A stretch of 64,000 nucleotides of DNA from Sacculina carcini (GCA_916048095.2 OU696582.1:4618001-4682000), one strand, 5' to 3'; shown: positions 10,550 to 24,180, counted from the stretch's first letter. Program-made: numbers and translations. Notes: generated by a model not told the origin, from the sequence alone.

Positions 10550-10795
10550 GACAAAATACAAAATTTGTAAGCATTAATATTTAAAAGCAGTATTAAAAGT
10601 CGTTTCGGGCAATCACTAACATATCCGTGCCTTTATTGGGACTCATCGTTTTGGGCTTCATCACTGCTCAATATTTAGAGTATGAGTGTCTTTTTGAAGA
10701 TGTGATATTTGCGTTGTGCCAATAGTGATTTTAGTTCTGTGGCTAGTGTGTTAAATGCTGCTGGGGCAAAGTGGAAGGTACTATTCTTTTATGGC
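10550..10795 (-). other. Probable 3' end of LINE L
   Basis: Non-coding sequence directly after the stop of the L reading frame on the - strand. It is probably the LINE 3' UTR. No simple tail is evident before the solo LTR. Confidence 0.4.
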
Positions 10796-11286
10796 TCAGT
10801 TCTGGCAGGTATCCAAGTCGGTACATTTCGATCTTGTGTTTCTGTCATGAGTGATGTAGTTAAATAACAGGTCTGTTTCTATAGTTTTGTATAGTACTAG
10901 TAGTATTGAGTAGAATTTGTGATTAGAATGAACTTTCATGATGTGTTCGTTTGTGTATATGTCGTGTACAGAGTCGAATTTATTTCTGAAGGCGATGCAT
11001 CTCATGAATTTGTTTTGTGTTGTGGATATAGATTTTAAGAAGGACGGCCATGTGCTGGCCCGCACCGTGATGCAGTATGTTAAGTGATGATAAAAGAGGG
11101 AGTAGTATAAGGTAATCATGATATTCATTGTTAGATTGTGTCTCACATGGCAGATATTTCCTGTGATTTTGGAAAGTCTGGTGGAAACACCGTTTATCTG
11201 ATATTTCCAGTTCCAATTGTAGAATAAGACTAGGCAACACTAGTTGAGAGATACGCTGATACGACAATAGTGAGTTAAGTCTGTCA
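10796..11286 (-). pseudogene. LINE L, segment 6: C-terminus of RT ORF
   Basis: On the - strand the frame reads VSTRLSKITGNICHVRHNL, YYSLFYHHLTYCITV, MRCIAFRN and FYSILLVLYKTIE, then stops just before 10796. This is the thumb and C-terminal region of a CR1-like LINE. The sequence nearest 11286 is damaged. It continues segment 5 (16698-17107) once element C is removed. Confidence 0.75.
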
Positions 11287-11583
11287 ATTGTTCACGTGTA
11301 TTCTCATTGGTTGTGTGAGTATCATTCTTGTTGTATATTGTATATTTTAGTTGATTGCAACATAACTACGATGTTAACTAAGCAACCCGTTATTGTAAAT
11401 CACTTGATATAAACGAGGGTCAATGTTTGACTATATATTCGACTATTAGACATATAAATGTCAGGTAGCATTCAGTTGAGCGTTTGATCCATTGTGTATC
11501 GTTGGTTACCTTTCATTTGAGTGTTATTTGTGTTTCCAGTTATTTGCATTCGTAGAATACAGATTCTCGAACGTCATTTTGAG
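11287..11583 (+). repeat. 5' LTR of element C
   Basis: Shares the blocks attggttgtgtgagtatcat, acgatgttaactaagcaacc, cattcagttgagcgtttgat and tcgaacgtcattttg with the 3' copy. No clear TGG primer-binding site follows. Confidence 0.8.
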
Positions 11584-11711
11584 CATGCAAATAAACAAAT
11601 TCACTATGTGAGGATAAACCAAAAGCGACAATGTCTACATCGTTAACAGGTGAAGCAGAAGTGTGCGGATAAGTCGAATATGCAGACGACCTATCCGCCT
11701 GTATTGCATTA

Positions 11712-12640
11712 ATGCAACTGCACCAAAGAAATGTTCATGACGTCGCCAGCGCTCGCCAGCAACCGCCTGAAATTAATCGCCCATCAGTGGAACATGGCAT
11801 CGGTGAGGACGACTGGGCGGCGTTCAGCAGACGCTGGGAGATGTTCCGAGACAGTAGCGAATTAATTCCGTCACAAATTAGCGCACAGTTACTGGCATGC
11901 TGCGCTCCAAACCTTGAAGCAGCCATGTTCCGGGATGACCCAGAAATTGCGCGGCGACCCGAAAGCGAAATCCGACAGTATGTGGCGCGTCTTCGAGGCC
12001 TAGCAAATGTTTGTCAATGTTTCGGGTCGCCGCGCGAGATCTGGGTCATCCCGGAACAAGGCTGCTTCAAGGTTTGGAGCGCAGCATGCCAGTAACTGCG
12101 CTAATTTGTGACGGAATTAATTCGGTACTGTCTCGAAATATCTCCCAGCGTCTGCTGAACGCCGCCCAGTGGTCCTCACCGAGCATAACCGCACCCTGCA
12201 GTCGATCATCATGCACCGGTACAGCTACATGCAATTACGCCGAGGAAATAGTCAATCTGGTCCTGATCAACGGCATAGCGGACGATGACAAAAGAAAAGA
12301 GGTACTGGGCACGTTGAACATAGAAAACAAATGTCTGAACGATGTGGTAGTTCTGAAAGATGGGAAGGAAACTGCTCCAATAGCAAGGACTACTGCGGAA
12401 TCCAACATGGCTGCCAGTAGCTACCGGCGAATGGTAAGAGCGGCGAGTCAACAGCCCACAACAACCACAACTGCCGACAACGACAAACTTGATAAAAACT
12501 ATCGTTGCTCATACGGACGTGTCACCCGTCAGTTCGGCAGAGTACGTCGGAAAATCAATGAATTTCGGTCTTGTCTAGATTGTTGGCGAAAAACAACGCC
12601 GGTCAGTCACGATCACCAGCGGTACGACGCGATGCAATAG
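11712..12640 (+). pseudogene. Element C gag, disrupted by an inverted duplication
   Basis: Homologous to B gag: LMQLHQRNVHDV (the H-x4-H of the N-terminal finger), DDWAAFSRRWEMFRDSS, RQYVARLRGLANVC, then NYAEEIVNLVLINGIADDDKRKEVLG and a C-terminal CLDC. Between RGLANVC and the C-x4-C-N-Y-A-E-E part, an inverted copy of the upstream segment 11801-11964 has been pasted at 12020-12184. That region therefore reads as unrelated peptide. A stop also precedes the first part of the finger. Non-functional. Confidence 0.8.
11801..12184. repeat. Fold-back: two arms of about 165 bp inside C gag
   Basis: Arm 1 (11801-11964) and arm 2 (12020-12184) are reverse complements with only scattered mismatches. 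For example, gaattaattccgtcacaaat pairs with atttgtgacggaattaattc. The spacer is about 55 bp. Arm 1 is the collinear gag sequence and arm 2 the inverted copy. Confidence 0.9.
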
Positions 12641-12759
12641 GACACACAGCAAAGGTGGGATCAAATATACGAGACGTAAGCACACCGCCGTCCGAAACTT
12701 TGTTTGGCTGTTTATCATTGGAGGTCATGAATGCAAACATCTCGATGTATATAATGCCG

Positions 12760-13100
12760 CATTCATCATTGGAGGTTACGATGACTATCGATCGCGCGGC
12801 ATACACTCGCAAACGAATGCTGCAGCCTCCGAATCGGTCGACCACCATACGAGCTGTAGCTGATTCCGGAGCACAAGCGTGCTTAATGGGTGTGAATGTT
12901 CTGAAAAAACTGTAATTGTCAGAACACCACTTGCATCGCAACAATAGACGGATAATGACTGCACACAAAGAAGAAATACCAGTCGTGGGTTATCTGCACG
13001 TCCGGCTGGTAGGGCGCGGATCAGATAAACAAGAGAATCACGCGCGCACAGGAGTGCACATCACCACAGCCACGGATAATGCTATCTCAGTCGTGCGGTG
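12760..13100 (+). pseudogene. Element C protease
   Basis: The + frame has the active site as AVADSGAQACLMGVNVLKKL near 12852, followed by a TAA. The body continues in frame beyond (EEIPVVGYLHVRLVG). It corresponds to TDSGSQSDVW in element B. Confidence 0.7.
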
Positions 13101-13208
13101 CTGACAGACCTGGACAAAAGCAAATAAGAACAAAAACAACATGGAACCATGCGGCTGTCTGCGGCGACAAACTCCACCTACTCGTCCTGACAAGTCGCTG
13201 CTGCTCCG

Positions 13209-14000
13209 TTGGTTGATAATTCAGGCACCATAAAAGCGTGGCTTCTTGAACATTACGCGTTTTCCACGTTTAACACATGCCCGCATCAACCGCTACCAGC
13301 AATCACCGGCCCTCCAATGGAAATTCGGGTCAGTGCCGAGGTTCAGCCCACAATCACACGGCGGCCGCCGCACGTTCCGGTACATTGGCGCCAGGCAGTG
13401 TCTGAGCAGCTCACCCGGGACGTCAGACTGGGTGTCATTGAACGTGTCCGACCTAACACACCAACAACCTGGCTACACAGCATGGTTCCTACACCGAAAC
13501 CAGATGGTACCCCTCGAAGAACAGTCGATCTGCAAAGCCTTAACAGGCACTGCAAACGGGAGACACACCACACGGTAGCACCGGCGCGACAGGCACGAGC
13601 TGTTCCACCGAACACACTTAAAACAGATAACGATGCCTGGAACGGGTATCATTCAATCGGAATTCGTCCCGAGGATCGCCACACAACGACATTCACCACC
13701 GCAGAAGGCAGGTATTGTTATATGCGAGCCCCCATGGTGTTCGTAGCCTCCCAAGACGCATACACACAGATATACGACCCCATTATTGCTGATGTGGTAC
13801 GCAAAACCAAATGTGTCGACGATATTCTCTTGTGGGATGACAACGTGGAACAGCTTTGGTGGCGTATTATAGACTATCTAACGTTGGTGGGCAGTAATGG
13901 CATTATCTTGAATCCGAGTAAATTACAGTTCTCATCGCGAGAGGTAAACTTTGCTTTTTTATAATCAACGACCACGAAGTCCATCCGTTACCTAAATATC
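13209..14000 (+). pseudogene. Element C reverse transcriptase (CVDD box)
   Basis: The frame 13209-13964 shows LGVIERVRPNTPTTWLHSM, RRTVDLQSLNRH, NDAWNGYHSIGI, the motif-B region YMRAPMVFVASQDAYTQIYD and the catalytic box TKCVDDILLWDD near 13815. The Tyr is replaced by Cys, as in B. The frame is lost at NFAFL and continues one frame over. Motif B is also altered (VASQDAYT where B has SSGDGYN). Confidence 0.82.
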
Positions 14001-14700
14001 TGGAAACGATTGCGAAGCTCCATCGACCAAAAAACATCACCGACATCAGAGCGTGGTTCGGCCTAGTGAACCAGGTTTCTCACTATGGACGCTCCACATC
14101 CTTGATGACACCATTCAAACCATTGCTGAGTCCGAGAACACCGTTCCACTGGGACACTACTCTGGAGACGGCATTTCAGCAGTTCAATGAGGAAATATTC
14201 GAATAAATTGAAAATGGGGTAGAAATATTCGACCCTCTACGGCCAACATGTCTCAACCCGGACTTTTCCAAGACCGGTGTCGGATATTGGCTACGCTAAA
14301 AGCGCTGTGACTGCGCCTCTGCCTTACCCGGCTGCTGTCCAAATGGCTGGAGAACCACACTAGCGGGATCCAGATTCCTGAGACCGGCTGAGAAACGTTA
14401 CGCTCCCATCGAAGGAGAGGCTCTAGCAGTGGCGTGGGCCCTCGAGGACAGTAAGTTCTTTACACTGGGATGCTCCAAACTTCTTATCATGACGGATCAC
14501 AAACCGCTGATGAAAATCCTCGGCAATCAATCACTATACCTCATTACCAACGCTCGTTTGTTTCGCCTAAAACAACGAACACTCATGTAGCGTTATGACA
14601 TCGTGCATGTGACCGGCGTATATATATCGGCTGCAGACGCCACCTCACGATACCCGTGTACACCTCACGAAGCTGCTAATAATCACGGGCCGTGCATCAG
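14001..14700 (+). pseudogene. Element C connection and RNase H
   Basis: Reading across frames with several in-frame stops gives RAWFGLVNQVSHYG, MTPFKPLLSPRTPFHW, RYAPIEGEALAVAWALE, the Asp-bearing IMTDHKPLMKIL and ARLFRLKQRTLM, then a stop, RYDIVHV and AADATSRYP. It is the undisturbed reference for the RNase H insertion seen in B. Confidence 0.75.
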
Positions 14701-14780
14701 TGGTCAACCCTGTGCGGACCTCGAGCCTGACAACATAGATCAATGTGTGGTCGTTTCGGTAAAATCCGCGGCAACTTCGC

Positions 14781-16285
14781 TTGGAGCTGTCACGTGGGGA
14801 CGTGTTAGAGAGCACACAGCAGCCGACACATATATTCAAAAACCTTATTCCGCTGATAGAAAACGGATTCCCTTCTGCCCGTCAACACCTTCCAAAACAT
14901 TTGCAGGAGTATTGGCAGTATCGCGATGAACTCTCCAGCATCGACGGCGCAGTCGTGATGGGACAGCGTGTTGTCATACCAGTGGCACTCCCCCCACAAA
15001 AAAAAATTCTACACGCTCTACACGCTGCACACCAAGGCACCGGCAAAATGTTGGGCCACGCCTGTACATCAGTTTTCTGGACTGGAATGACAAAGGACAT
15101 CGAAGCCACCCGGGCCAAATGCATCGATTGTTCGCGCATGGCCCCGACACAACCGCGCATGCTGCCCGTTAAGCCATTTGTTCCAAGTTCACCGTTCCAA
15201 GCTGTGGCGGCCGACTTCTTTTCTCTACGAGGGGTTAACTACCTTGTCATGGTGGACAAGCTTAGCGGATGGCCCCACATACTCAGATACAGATTGGACG
15301 CTGGTGCTACCACAAAAGCGCTAGTGAAATATTTTGAGATATTCGGAGTGCCCGAAGAACTCAGTACCGAGGGTGTGCCGAAATTTGTCGCCAAAGACAC
15401 AACTCAATTACTGGAGTGATGGGGCGTCCGCCACCGTCTGTCATCGGACTACCACCCGCAGTCGAACGGCCGTGCTGAATTGGCTGTAAGATGAAACTGC
15501 TGATAATGTCACACACAGACCACGTCGGAAATATCGACACTGAAGCAATCACAGTGGGCATTCTACAATACCGCAACACCCCCGACGCAGAGGCAGGCAT
15601 GTAACCGTCCCAGATCATATTTGGCATCAACCGACGCGATCTGCTGCCGGTGGTTCCTCGAACGCAAGTGTTATCAAGCTCTACAGTCCATCCCACATGG
15701 CGAGCGGCATGGTACCAGCGCGGGGTTGCACTACAGAAGTGGTTCGCTGCGCAAGTAGACAAACTCCACCAGAGCACCCGGGTCCTGGCAGATCTTCATC
15801 CGGGCGATTCCGTCTTTCTCCAAAACCAAACCGGCAACCACAGCCGGCGTTGGGACAGAACGGGGGTTGTCATGGAAGCGAAGCCGTTTCATCAATTTCT
15901 AGTGAAGGAGGACGGATCCGACAAACTAACTTTACGCAGCCGGCAATATTTGCGGAAAATCCGCGAATTCAAGATTGGCATGCCACAATCACCATCGCCA
16001 CTGGATACAGCGACATGGCAACGATCGTCAAATGGCTTCCACCCACTACTGGAAACATCTGCGTCGACGGGAGAGTCATCGGAACGTGATAAGTGTGTTG
16101 AACCTGCCGAACCGGAGGTTCACGACAGAACGGTATCACAACCCGAGACATCATCTGAGGGTGAGGACGTACCGAAACCCAATGAGCTGTCGCCAGTGGA
16201 ATCAACACCACGCGACGCTCCGTTACGGCGATCTCAACGGGCACGACAAACGCCTGCTCACCTTCGTGACTATGTTACATTCTGA
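14781..16285 (+). pseudogene. Element C integrase
   Basis: The zinc-binding domain (LHALHAAHQGTGKML ... CIDCSRMAP), a catalytic core with the first Asp (VAADFFSLRG) and the family C-terminus (RRWDRTGVVME) are readable. The second catalytic position is Glu instead of Asp (LSTEGVPKF). A TGA interrupts at 15418-15420 just before WGVRHRLSSDYHPQSNGRAELAV. Another frame carries the end (ADLHPGDSVFLQNQTG ... RRSQRARQTPAHLRDYVTF). Dead copy. Confidence 0.82.
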
Positions 16286-16303
16286 GTTTTTCTCTACCTC
16301 ACG

Positions 16304-16693
16304 TGTATTCACATGTATTCTTATTGGTTGTGTGAGTATCATTCTTGTTTTATATTGTATATTTAGTCAATTGCAACATAAACGATGTTAACTAAGCAAC
16401 CCGTTATTGTAAGCATGTTAACTAAGCAACCCGAATCATTCTTGTTTTATATTGTATATTCTAGTTAATTGCAACATAAACGATGTTAACTAAGCAACCC
16501 GTTATTGTAAATCACTTGATATATACGAGGCTCAATTTTTGACTATATATTCGACTGTTAGACATGCAAATGTCAGGAAGCATTCAGTTAAGCGTTTGAT
16601 CCATTGTGTACCGTTGGTTACCTTTCATTTGAGTGTTATTTGTTTTTTCAGTTATTTGCATTCGTAGAATACAGAATCTCGAACGTCATTTTG
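16304..16693 (+). repeat. 3' LTR of element C with an internal duplication
   Basis: Matches 11287-11583 but carries a partial duplication of about 90-100 bp at roughly 16340-16500. The block from the attcttgtttt... stretch to actaagcaacccgttattgt appears twice, and a further short actaagcaaccc copy lies between. This explains the greater length. Confidence 0.75.
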
Positions 16694-16697
16694 GTCA

Positions 16698-17107
16698 CAA
16701 GTTTTCGTCAAAAATGATTCCCAAAAAGTTTGTGTTGGTGACAGTATCTATTACTTGGCCATTTATCTTCAAATCCGGTATAGTGTATCCGGTATTGTAA
16801 GGATATGTTTTTGAATATAATGCATTTTGTTTATTTTTGGTATTAAGGCGTAGTCCATTTAGTGTAGTCCAGTCATGAAGTGTCTTGAGTTCTGATGTAA
16901 GTGAGGAATGTAGAGTTGTGGCATTTTTGTGTTTCAACAATAAGGTAATATCGTCAGCGTAAATAGTAGAATGCAGGTTAGAGTTGATGCTAATAATAGC
17001 ACTGATGTATATGAGAAATAATATAGATCCCAATATTGAACCTTGTGGGACCCCCTCTGGACAGACTCTTCCGAGGATTTCTGACCTTTGCAGGTGACGT
17101 ATTGTAC
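16698..17107 (-). pseudogene. LINE L, segment 5: RT motifs B and C
   Basis: On the - strand: RSEILGRVCPEGVPQGSILG (motif B), ILFLIYISAI, the catalytic box IYADDITLLLKHKN near 16955, DWTTLNGLRLNTKN and TNFLGIIFDENL, where element C begins. At the 17107 end it joins segment 4 exactly across the GTAC duplication left by element D; the joined frame reads through the RT region between motifs A and B. Confidence 0.88.
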
Positions 17108-17984
17108 TGTAGCGGCGTACTGTGACGTATAGTACTAGTAGCGTGGAGTTGCGCGTATAGTGACCGTCTAGACCGGACTTACTCACTGCAATCACAAGAG
17201 CCCCACAGAAGGCGCGCGAGAGGAAACGTACGCCGCAAGTATTCGGGGTCACGACCCGGACGTTCCTGCTGTTCCCGCACGCGACAAAAGGGCCACGAAA
17301 GGCGCGCGGGAAGCAGCGAAGCGCCGCTACTAGTTGCACTCCCAAGCAACCGGTTTGCTCGGCAGAGGCCAAGCCGCTTTTGGTCCAGAAAGAGTGGACC
17401 AAGGCCGGGAGCATGAAATAGCGGACAAGGAGAGGAACGCGAGGGCCCCGTGCTGTGCAATACTATTGGTGTGGGAAACTTCAGCGTAAACCAGCACCTA
17501 CTGACCGGATAGGTGGAGATGTCCAAGCGACCACACTCAGAATATCACTACCGTGTATTTGAACGGTGAGATGATAATGAGCGGATTCGCTACCGAACAC
17601 TGAGATAATAAACGGTGGCAGGGATGCCGAAGTAACCCCTGCGCTACTCTCATTTTGGTATGACACATTAATACACAAGACTCGATAAAACCTTACAAAG
17701 ACGATACAAAAATGCATAAGCACAACACGTAGTATAACATTACACAACTCTGCAATAATAAGTCTAACGTAACACACAAGAGCAATACATGCTGTACATA
17801 TTAAATAACAAAAACAATGTATGTGTACGCATATCATTGTCCATGTGCGTTGGACAATGTTTGAGTCATGGTCCCACTCCAATCGTAGTGACGTATGTGT
17901 GTTTCATTGTGTACAATATGTGTTCATTGAATACTACTGTACAGCCACCTATCGGCAAAACACTCGTCACACGTACGGATGTCG

Positions 17985-17994
<10 letters not shown>
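17108..17994 (-). repeat. 3' LTR of element D (long copy)
   Basis: In element orientation it starts TGTAGCGACATCC just after a G-rich polypurine tract (complement of the C run at 17995-18007). It ends ...CGCCGCTACA at the GTAC duplication. About 17560-17994 matches the right copy; 17108-17560 has no counterpart there. Confidence 0.7.
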
Positions 17995-19855
<1,861 letters not shown>

Positions 19856-20442
19856 CAGTGGTCGGTTGTCCGTGAAGACGATGAAATGCGGCCCTCAACA
19901 GCGTAGCCGAACCTGCGGATGGCCAGGTACACCGCAAGCAGCTCGCGACCGAAGGCGCTGTAACTTCGTTCAGCAGGGCGCAGTGCTTTGGAAAAAAAGC
20001 AAAGTGGTTGCCACTGCTAGTCGACGAACTGCTGCAGAACGGCGCCAACGACTGTGTCTGAGGCATCAGCCTGGAGACTGATGGGAGCCTCCTTGACGGG
20101 GTGTGCCAGGCGAACAGCGTTGGCCATCTGCAGTTTCGATGCGGAGAATGCGTCTTCTGCTTGAGTCGTCCGCTTGACCGGCAAACGAGACCGCTTTCCT
20201 GCCGGAACGAGCAGTGCATGCAGTGGCTGGAGTTGAGATGCAGCTGCTGGCAGAAGCCGGTGGTAGAACGCCAGCATGCCGAGGAAGCGGCGTAGCTGGG
20301 CTTGCCTCTGCGGCATAGGGAAAGACACTATGTCCTGTGTCTTCTCCTGGAGTGGCGTGATACCGTCGGCAGAGAGGCGATGCCCAAGAAAAGACACGGC
20401 GGACGCGGCGTAGGTGCACTTCCGGGGGTTGATGATCTCACC

Positions 20443-21492
20443 TTACTTTTGCAGCCGTTCGAGGACTGCCTTCACGTCACACTCATGCTCAGCGATGGAT
20501 GGGCTGCCGATGAGGATGTCATCGATGTAAGCGTAGACGTGAGGCAGCACGCGGAGCACCTCGTCGATGAAACGCTGCATCGTCTGCGCCGCGTTCCGCA
20601 AACCAAAAGGCATGCGTGTCGCCTCGTACAAGCCGAATGGCGTCGTCACGGCAGTCTTCGGTATGTCCGCTGGCTCTACCGGGATCTGGATATATGCACG
20701 GACCAGATCGAGGGTGGTGAAAACCGTGCATACGGCGAGGTCACTGACGAAGTCCTGCAGGTACGGAATCGAGTACATGTCAGGAGCTGTGCAGGCATTG
20801 AGCGCACGGTAATCGCCGCATGGTCGCCACTCGCCCGGTTCTTTCTTCGGCACCATGTGCAGCGGTGCTACCCAGCTATTACTCGACGGCCGCATCACAC
20901 CTAGCCTCTGCATTTCTTTCTTGGCAATGGCGAGGCGGTCCGGAGGCAGGCGCCGGGGGCGAGAGAATTTTGGCGGGCCGCTGGTCTCGATTTGATGAGT
21001 CACCGTATGGCGGAGCGGAAACGGCTCGCTCGGCGGACGAACGACGCCAGGGAACTGCTGGATGAGTGTCTGGAAGCGTTCAGGAGTCTCGATGAGGCAC
21101 CGGACTCCCAATGAAGGCTCAGAGCACTCGGCGCCGCGAGCACGGACACGCCCGCTGGCATCGCGCAGCTCGCGCTTGCGGACGTCCACTGTCAGCCGGT
21201 GGTGCGCAAGCAGGTCAGCACCAATGATGTTGAGCGGCACGTCAGGGACGATGAACGTCCAGCTCATCGGAGAACCCTCGTCGAATGACACCGTGATGTT
21301 TCGAGTGCCACGGACGTCGACAAGAGTGCCGTTGGCGGACAGCAGTCTTGCGGTGGACTCGGAGAGTGGTCGAGCAGGATGTACAGATGGTGGTACGACG
21401 CTCACTTGCTCACCCGTGTCGACCAAGAAACGTTGGCGAGTCTCGCGGTCTTCTACGTAGAAGAGGTGCACCGTTTCTGGCCGCTTGTCCAC
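20443..21492 (-). pseudogene. Element D protease and RT palm
   Basis: A 349-codon open frame. Protease: [16 protein letters not shown] (Asp-Thr-Gly) and [72 protein letters not shown] (motif A), [20 protein letters not shown] (motif B) and [14 protein letters not shown] (canonical YIDD box near 20525). This is standard Ty3/Gypsy spacing. Its closest relative in the window is element E. Confidence 0.88.
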
Positions 21493-21529
21493 AGATGCAG
21501 GTGCTTTGCGCTGCAGGCATGCTAGTTTC

Positions 21530-22430
21530 CCGGCTGTACCTGGGACCAGCTGCAGGGTGCTGTGCAGCGCTCGGGATCACTGCCGAAGCGACGGTGATAC
21601 CAGCAGATGTTGGGGTCCCCGGTTTTGGCGCGCGTTGCTTCGACCGGTCGGCGACTACGCGAGCGGAAGCGAGAGCGCGGTCGTGGCGTGGCGGGCGATG
21701 GACGACGAGGCTCAGACAGCTGGAACCCGCTGTGACCTGTGTGTCGGTCAGCGGCTCAAGACAGCTGGAGCTCCCTCACCAGACTGGCAACAGTGGCCAC
21801 CAAAGTGTCCAAGTCTGCGCCGTGGACTGCGACGTTGGAGGCTGGCGTGTCGCGTGGTAGAGTGGGCCGCTCTGCAGAGGCGACGGCGCTCACTGACCAT
21901 GCGCTAGATGGCGGCGACAAATCGGTCAGCCGCGAGCGCCAGGTCGTTCAGGTGGGTGTCTTCCGGCAACAGCGACAGGGCCGCCGGCACGGACTGATGC
22001 AGGCGCTGCAGAAAAAGCGTCCGCAGCAGGCCAGTGTCGCTTGAGTCCCCAGCTGCAGTCAGCTCGTTTCGCATGCTGCGCAGGAGCTATGATGGCCGCT
22101 GGTCGCCCAACTGCTGATGCCGCAAGAGAGCCTCTAGCCTCGACACACGTGTAGTGGCCAGGCGAGTCCTGAGGGCGGAGCACAGCTCAGAGAAGGTCGC
22201 CGCTGGTCGCAGGATGACGTCCTTGACCTGTGACGCCACCGTAATGGGCAGGTTGGCCGCCAGGAGTTTGAGGCGACTGCGATCGTCCTCCACTCCAGAC
22301 ACCTCCAGGGCGAACTCCAACTGGGTTAGCCAGAGGTCCGGGTCCTCGGCGGAGAAAGGCGGCAGACGGAAGGACACCACCGGCTTGCCGGTCTGGAGCG
22401 GGCAGTCCGCAGTCGGGCGTTTGAGCGGTG
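21530..22430 (-). pseudogene. Element D gag with CHCC motif
   Basis: Readable as FSAEDPDLWLTQLEFALEVS, LLAANLPITVASQVKDVIL, FSELCSALRTRLATTR, LEALLRHQQLGDQRPS, then a stop near 22088 and LLRTLFLQRLHQSVPAALSL. The nucleocapsid motif is C-x2-H-x9-C-x3-C ([18 protein letters not shown], near 21540-21600), the signature of CsRn1-clade Gags and the same as in element E. Interrupted by stops. Confidence 0.82.
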
Positions 22431-22769
22431 AGACGTGATAATGAGCGGATTCGCTACCGAACACTGCGATAATATACGGTGGTAGGGATACCTAAGTAAC
22501 CCCTGCGCTACTCTCATTTTGGTATGACACATTAATGCACAAGACTCGATAAAAACTTACACAGACGATACAAAAATGCATAAGCACAACACATAGAATA
22601 CATTACACATAGAATACATTACACAACTCTGCAATAATAATTCTAACGTAACACACAAGAGCAATACATGCTGTACCTATTAAATAACAAAAACAAACAA
22701 TGTATGTGTACGCATGTCGCACCGCTGCCTATCGGCAAAACACTCGTCACACGTACGGATGCTGCTACA
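22431..22769 (-). repeat. 5' LTR of element D (shortened copy)
   Basis: Matches the left LTR (ctgcgctactctcattttgg, gcaataataattctaacgta, cctatcggcaaaacactcgt) but lacks about 105 bp internally and everything beyond about 22431. Gag sequence joins directly, so the LTR end and the primer site are gone. Confidence 0.75.
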
Positions 22770-22773
22770 GTAC

Positions 22774-23600
22774 CCTGTTACCCAGATAACTTTGACTCAG
22801 TTTTTAGCAGTTTCTATTATTCCTCTGTTTTTAAGCTTGTGGAAAAGTATACTGTGGTCGATGGTGTCGAATGCTTTTGAGAGGTCAATAAATATACCTG
22901 CGGCTAGTTTCTTTTCTTCGATACTTGTATACACTTCATATGTAAAATGCAAAATTGCTAGTTCAGTCGAGCGGTTTTGTCTAAATCCAAATTGTTCGTT
23001 TGCTAAAATTTTGTATTTTTCAAGAAATGAGGAGAGTCTTGAGCAGATATTTGTTAAAAAAAATACTTAGTGCTGGTAAAATTGATATATACCTATAATT
23101 GGATAATATGTGTTCGTCTCCTGACGTATATATTGCCAGTAATTTACCTATTTTTAGCTGATTAGGAAATACTGTCTCCTTGAGACACACGTTTATTATG
23201 AGTCAGGGGTACTGATATTATGTTTGCTGTAGCAAACAAAATCCTTGGTGATATTTCATCGTAGCCCGCCGAGTTGGAAGTGATTCCTTTAATGGTGTTT
23301 GAAACTTCATTGATTGGGGCCATTAACATGGAGACGTTTTTCGGCTGATCAAGGTAGTGCTTATAAGAGAAGCTCCTGCAATATGCTCCGGTGTTGAATG
23401 ATTTCTGCAAAAAATGCGTATTGAAGCAGTTGGATATATTAGTGTTTGGTGTGTCCAATTCTATATTTGTTAATTTAGTTGCCTGTCTCCCCATGAGTGA
23501 AGTTAAAATTTGTCATTGTTTTTTAGGGTCATTGTTGTTTTCCAGGAGTTTGTCTTTAAAGCACTTATTTGTTGCGGCTCTCAATGTGCTAGTAAGTGTG
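22774..23600 (-). pseudogene. LINE L, segment 4: RT N-terminus to motif A
   Basis: On the - strand: TNKCFKDKLLENNNDPKKQW, SLMGRQATKLTNIEL, NTIKGITSNSAGYDEISPRI (the conserved K-x2-SAG-D-I block), LPALSIFFNKYL, ANEQFGFRQNRSTELAILHF and motif A as IFIDLSKAFDTIDHSI near 22885. A few frameshifts are present. It runs up to the GTAC site of element D. Confidence 0.85.
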
Positions 23601-24180
23601 TTTTTATCAGGCTTTGAAAAAAACGCATTTTTAAAAAAAACCTAAAACCAAGGTTTTTTAGAAAAAAAACATAAAAACCATTGGTTTTTTTTGGTTTATT
23701 TGGTTTTTTACACTTTGCAAACACAAATAAAAAAGGATTGTACCATGCTATTTAGTATATAGTTAAACATATTTTAGTACCACTTACCAAGAGTTTTGTA
23801 AATATTTAAAAAAGATAAAAATAAAATCATAAATGTACACACAGGATCTTGAATTTCACCTTGTAGCATCTATAGGTAACGGAAGTTTTAAACCGCTTCC
23901 AATTGCGAAAGCAGTCGATTTTAAACACCCACATATGTTTGCAAAGTCCAAACCAAATACCCAGGGGTCTTATCTATGAAAACCTAGTGACTAAAAATCA
24001 TTTTGTCCATGTAGGTTAATTCATGTTTGTTTTCAGAGTAAACATATTTTTTTAACTCAGAGGTTTCTAAAAATTGTGTTTTTCATAGAAACTCAAATGT
24101 TTTGTCGTAAATATTCAGGATTTCTCATAAATACCAACTACAATGTTTCCCCAGCAAAAATAAAAAATCTTAATAAAAAT
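23601..24180. repeat. AT-rich dispersed repeat, left part
   Basis: AT-rich block opening with oligo-A and ggtttttt motifs (aaaaccaaggtttttt). It interrupts LINE L and is itself interrupted by element F at the AAAAT duplication. Related AT-rich blocks occur at about 45881-46524 and 56098-57330. Probably a non-autonomous DNA element; its termini are not resolved. Confidence 0.55.

Larger units (their letters stand above)
11287..16693 (+). mobile_element. Ty3/Gypsy-like element C, inserted in LINE L
   Basis: Related LTR sequences at 11287-11583 and about 16304-16693 enclose gag, protease, RT, RNase H and integrase on the + strand. A 4-bp GTCA occurs just outside both ends (11283-11286 and 16694-16697) and is taken as the target-site duplication. 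The exact LTR ends are uncertain by several bases. Many stops and frameshifts are present. LINE L coding sequence resumes on both sides, so C entered LINE L. Confidence 0.82.

Noticed and set aside
22087-22464. D gag start at ATG 22464 (MFGSESAHYH...)
   Set aside because: The first residues are LTR sequence brought next to gag by deletion; the same peptide occurs at the left LTR.
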